A stretch of DNA of 5,967 nt, from assembly GCA_012719255.1 (NCBI GenBank), contig JAAYAS010000120.1, positions 1 through 5,967 on the forward strand, written 5' to 3'. Below, piece by piece: positions 5,650 through 5,967 of the stretch. The first letter of the stretch is position 1; each line of letters starts with the position of its first letter. Under the pieces are notes generated by a model, which had not been told where the DNA came from, searched no databases, and saw only the letters and a program-made list of their open reading frames with translations. Source of the stretch: Microbacteriaceae bacterium. GTDB taxonomy: Bacteria; Actinomycetota; Actinomycetes; Actinomycetales; Microbacteriaceae. The position numbers and the translations under genes were made by a program.

Positions 5650-5967
5650 TCGTCGTCGCCGATCCCGCCGCCTTCCCGGCCGAGCTGCACCCGACCGCCG
5701 TCACCATCGGCAAGTTCGACGGGCTCCACGTCGGCCACCAGGCGCTCCTGTCGCAGCTGCAGCTGCAGGCCGAGTCGCGCTCGCTGCGCTCGGTGGTCGT
5801 CACCTTCGACCGGCACCCGGCGGCGCTGTTCGCCCCCGAGCGGGCGCCGGCGCCGATCGTCTCGCTCGAGCAGAAGCTCGAGCTGCTCGACTCGCAGCGC
5901 ATCGCGGCGAGCGTCGTGCTCCGCTTCGACGAGGCGCTCTCGCGGCTCGAGCCGATCGAGTTCGTGC
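5646..5967 (+). CDS. ribF: Riboflavin kinase/FAD synthetase, 5' part (3' end outside window)
   Basis: RibF phosphorylates riboflavin to FMN and adenylates FMN to FAD in the cytoplasm. The first 107 residues are present and the frame runs open off the right edge. They cover the start of the N-terminal adenylyltransferase domain: VTIGKFDGLHVGHQALL (19-35) with the nucleotide-binding HVGH at 28-31, VVVTFDRHPAALFAP (50-64), and a segment VSLEQKLELLDSQRIAASVVLRFDEALSRLEPIEFV (72-107) matching the usual LxxKxxLL...F......P.EFV pattern. In the TFxPHP-type motif an Arg occupies the position that is often Pro or Glu. The kinase domain would lie beyond the window. The ATG overlaps the stop of membrane protein 2 (ATGA, 5646-5649); the GTG at 5638 is out of frame. 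Identification is secure although only about one third of the gene is visible. Confidence 0.96.
   Translation, partial: MIVVADPAAFPAELHPTAVTIGKFDGLHVGHQALLSQLQLQAESRSLRSVVVTFDRHPAALFAPERAPAPIVSLEQKLELLDSQRIAASVVLRFDEALSRLEPIEFV

Noticed and set aside
5754..5768. Short tandem CAGCTG repeats
   Set aside because: They encode QLQLQ in a helix of RibF and are too short to suggest a regulatory or mobile repeat.
1..5967. Mobile element, defence system, CRISPR array, riboswitch or RNA gene
   Set aside because: No transposase, inverted terminal repeats, direct-repeat array, tRNA-like fold or long non-coding gap was found; an FMN riboswitch before ribF is excluded because ribF overlaps the preceding gene.

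Overview
The window is a very GC-rich (well over 70 % by eye), gene-dense stretch of an actinobacterial chromosome. The protein sequences, the extreme preference for G or C at third codon positions and the leaderless gene starts fit Micrococcales, most likely Microbacteriaceae; I cannot name the genus. No mobile element, tRNA, rRNA, CRISPR array or defence system is visible, and there is no gene-free stretch over 300 bases (the longest gap is 63 bases).

Layout. Positions 1-1869 (+) hold the 3' part of infB (translation initiation factor IF2) followed by rbfA, which overlaps it by 8 bases; this is the end of the conserved nusA-infB-rbfA translation operon. A strong symmetrical hairpin at 1884-1922 sits between rbfA and the convergent gene and probably stops transcription from both sides. 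Positions 1933-3848 (-) hold a two-gene operon: a PanE/ApbA-family 2-dehydropantoate reductase (promoter-proximal) coupled by an ATGA overlap to a MutY-type adenine DNA glycosylase without the usual C-terminal NUDIX-like domain. A 47-base gap at 3849-3895 separates this operon from the divergent truB and carries a -10-like element on each strand, each placed so that the transcript would begin at or next to the ATG. Positions 3896-5967 (+) hold truB (tRNA pseudouridine-55 synthase), a four-helix membrane protein of unknown function, a second four-helix membrane protein of unknown function, and the 5' part of ribF (riboflavin kinase/FAD synthetase).

How the genes fit together. infB, rbfA, truB and ribF are the familiar bacterial infB-rbfA-truB-ribF neighbourhood (initiation, 30S maturation, tRNA modification, flavin cofactor supply). 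It is interrupted here by the inverted panE-like/mutY pair and has two uncharacterised membrane proteins between truB and ribF. Three junctions (panE-like/mutY, truB/membrane protein 1, membrane protein 2/ribF) use the same 4-base ATGA start-stop overlap, which suggests translational coupling.

The window is mostly ordinary core chromosome. The points most worth a second look are the compact pair of divergent, apparently leaderless promoters, the two unknown membrane proteins tied to truB and ribF, the MutY lacking its standard 8-oxoguanine-reading domain, and a sharp change in codon usage inside infB near position 173.
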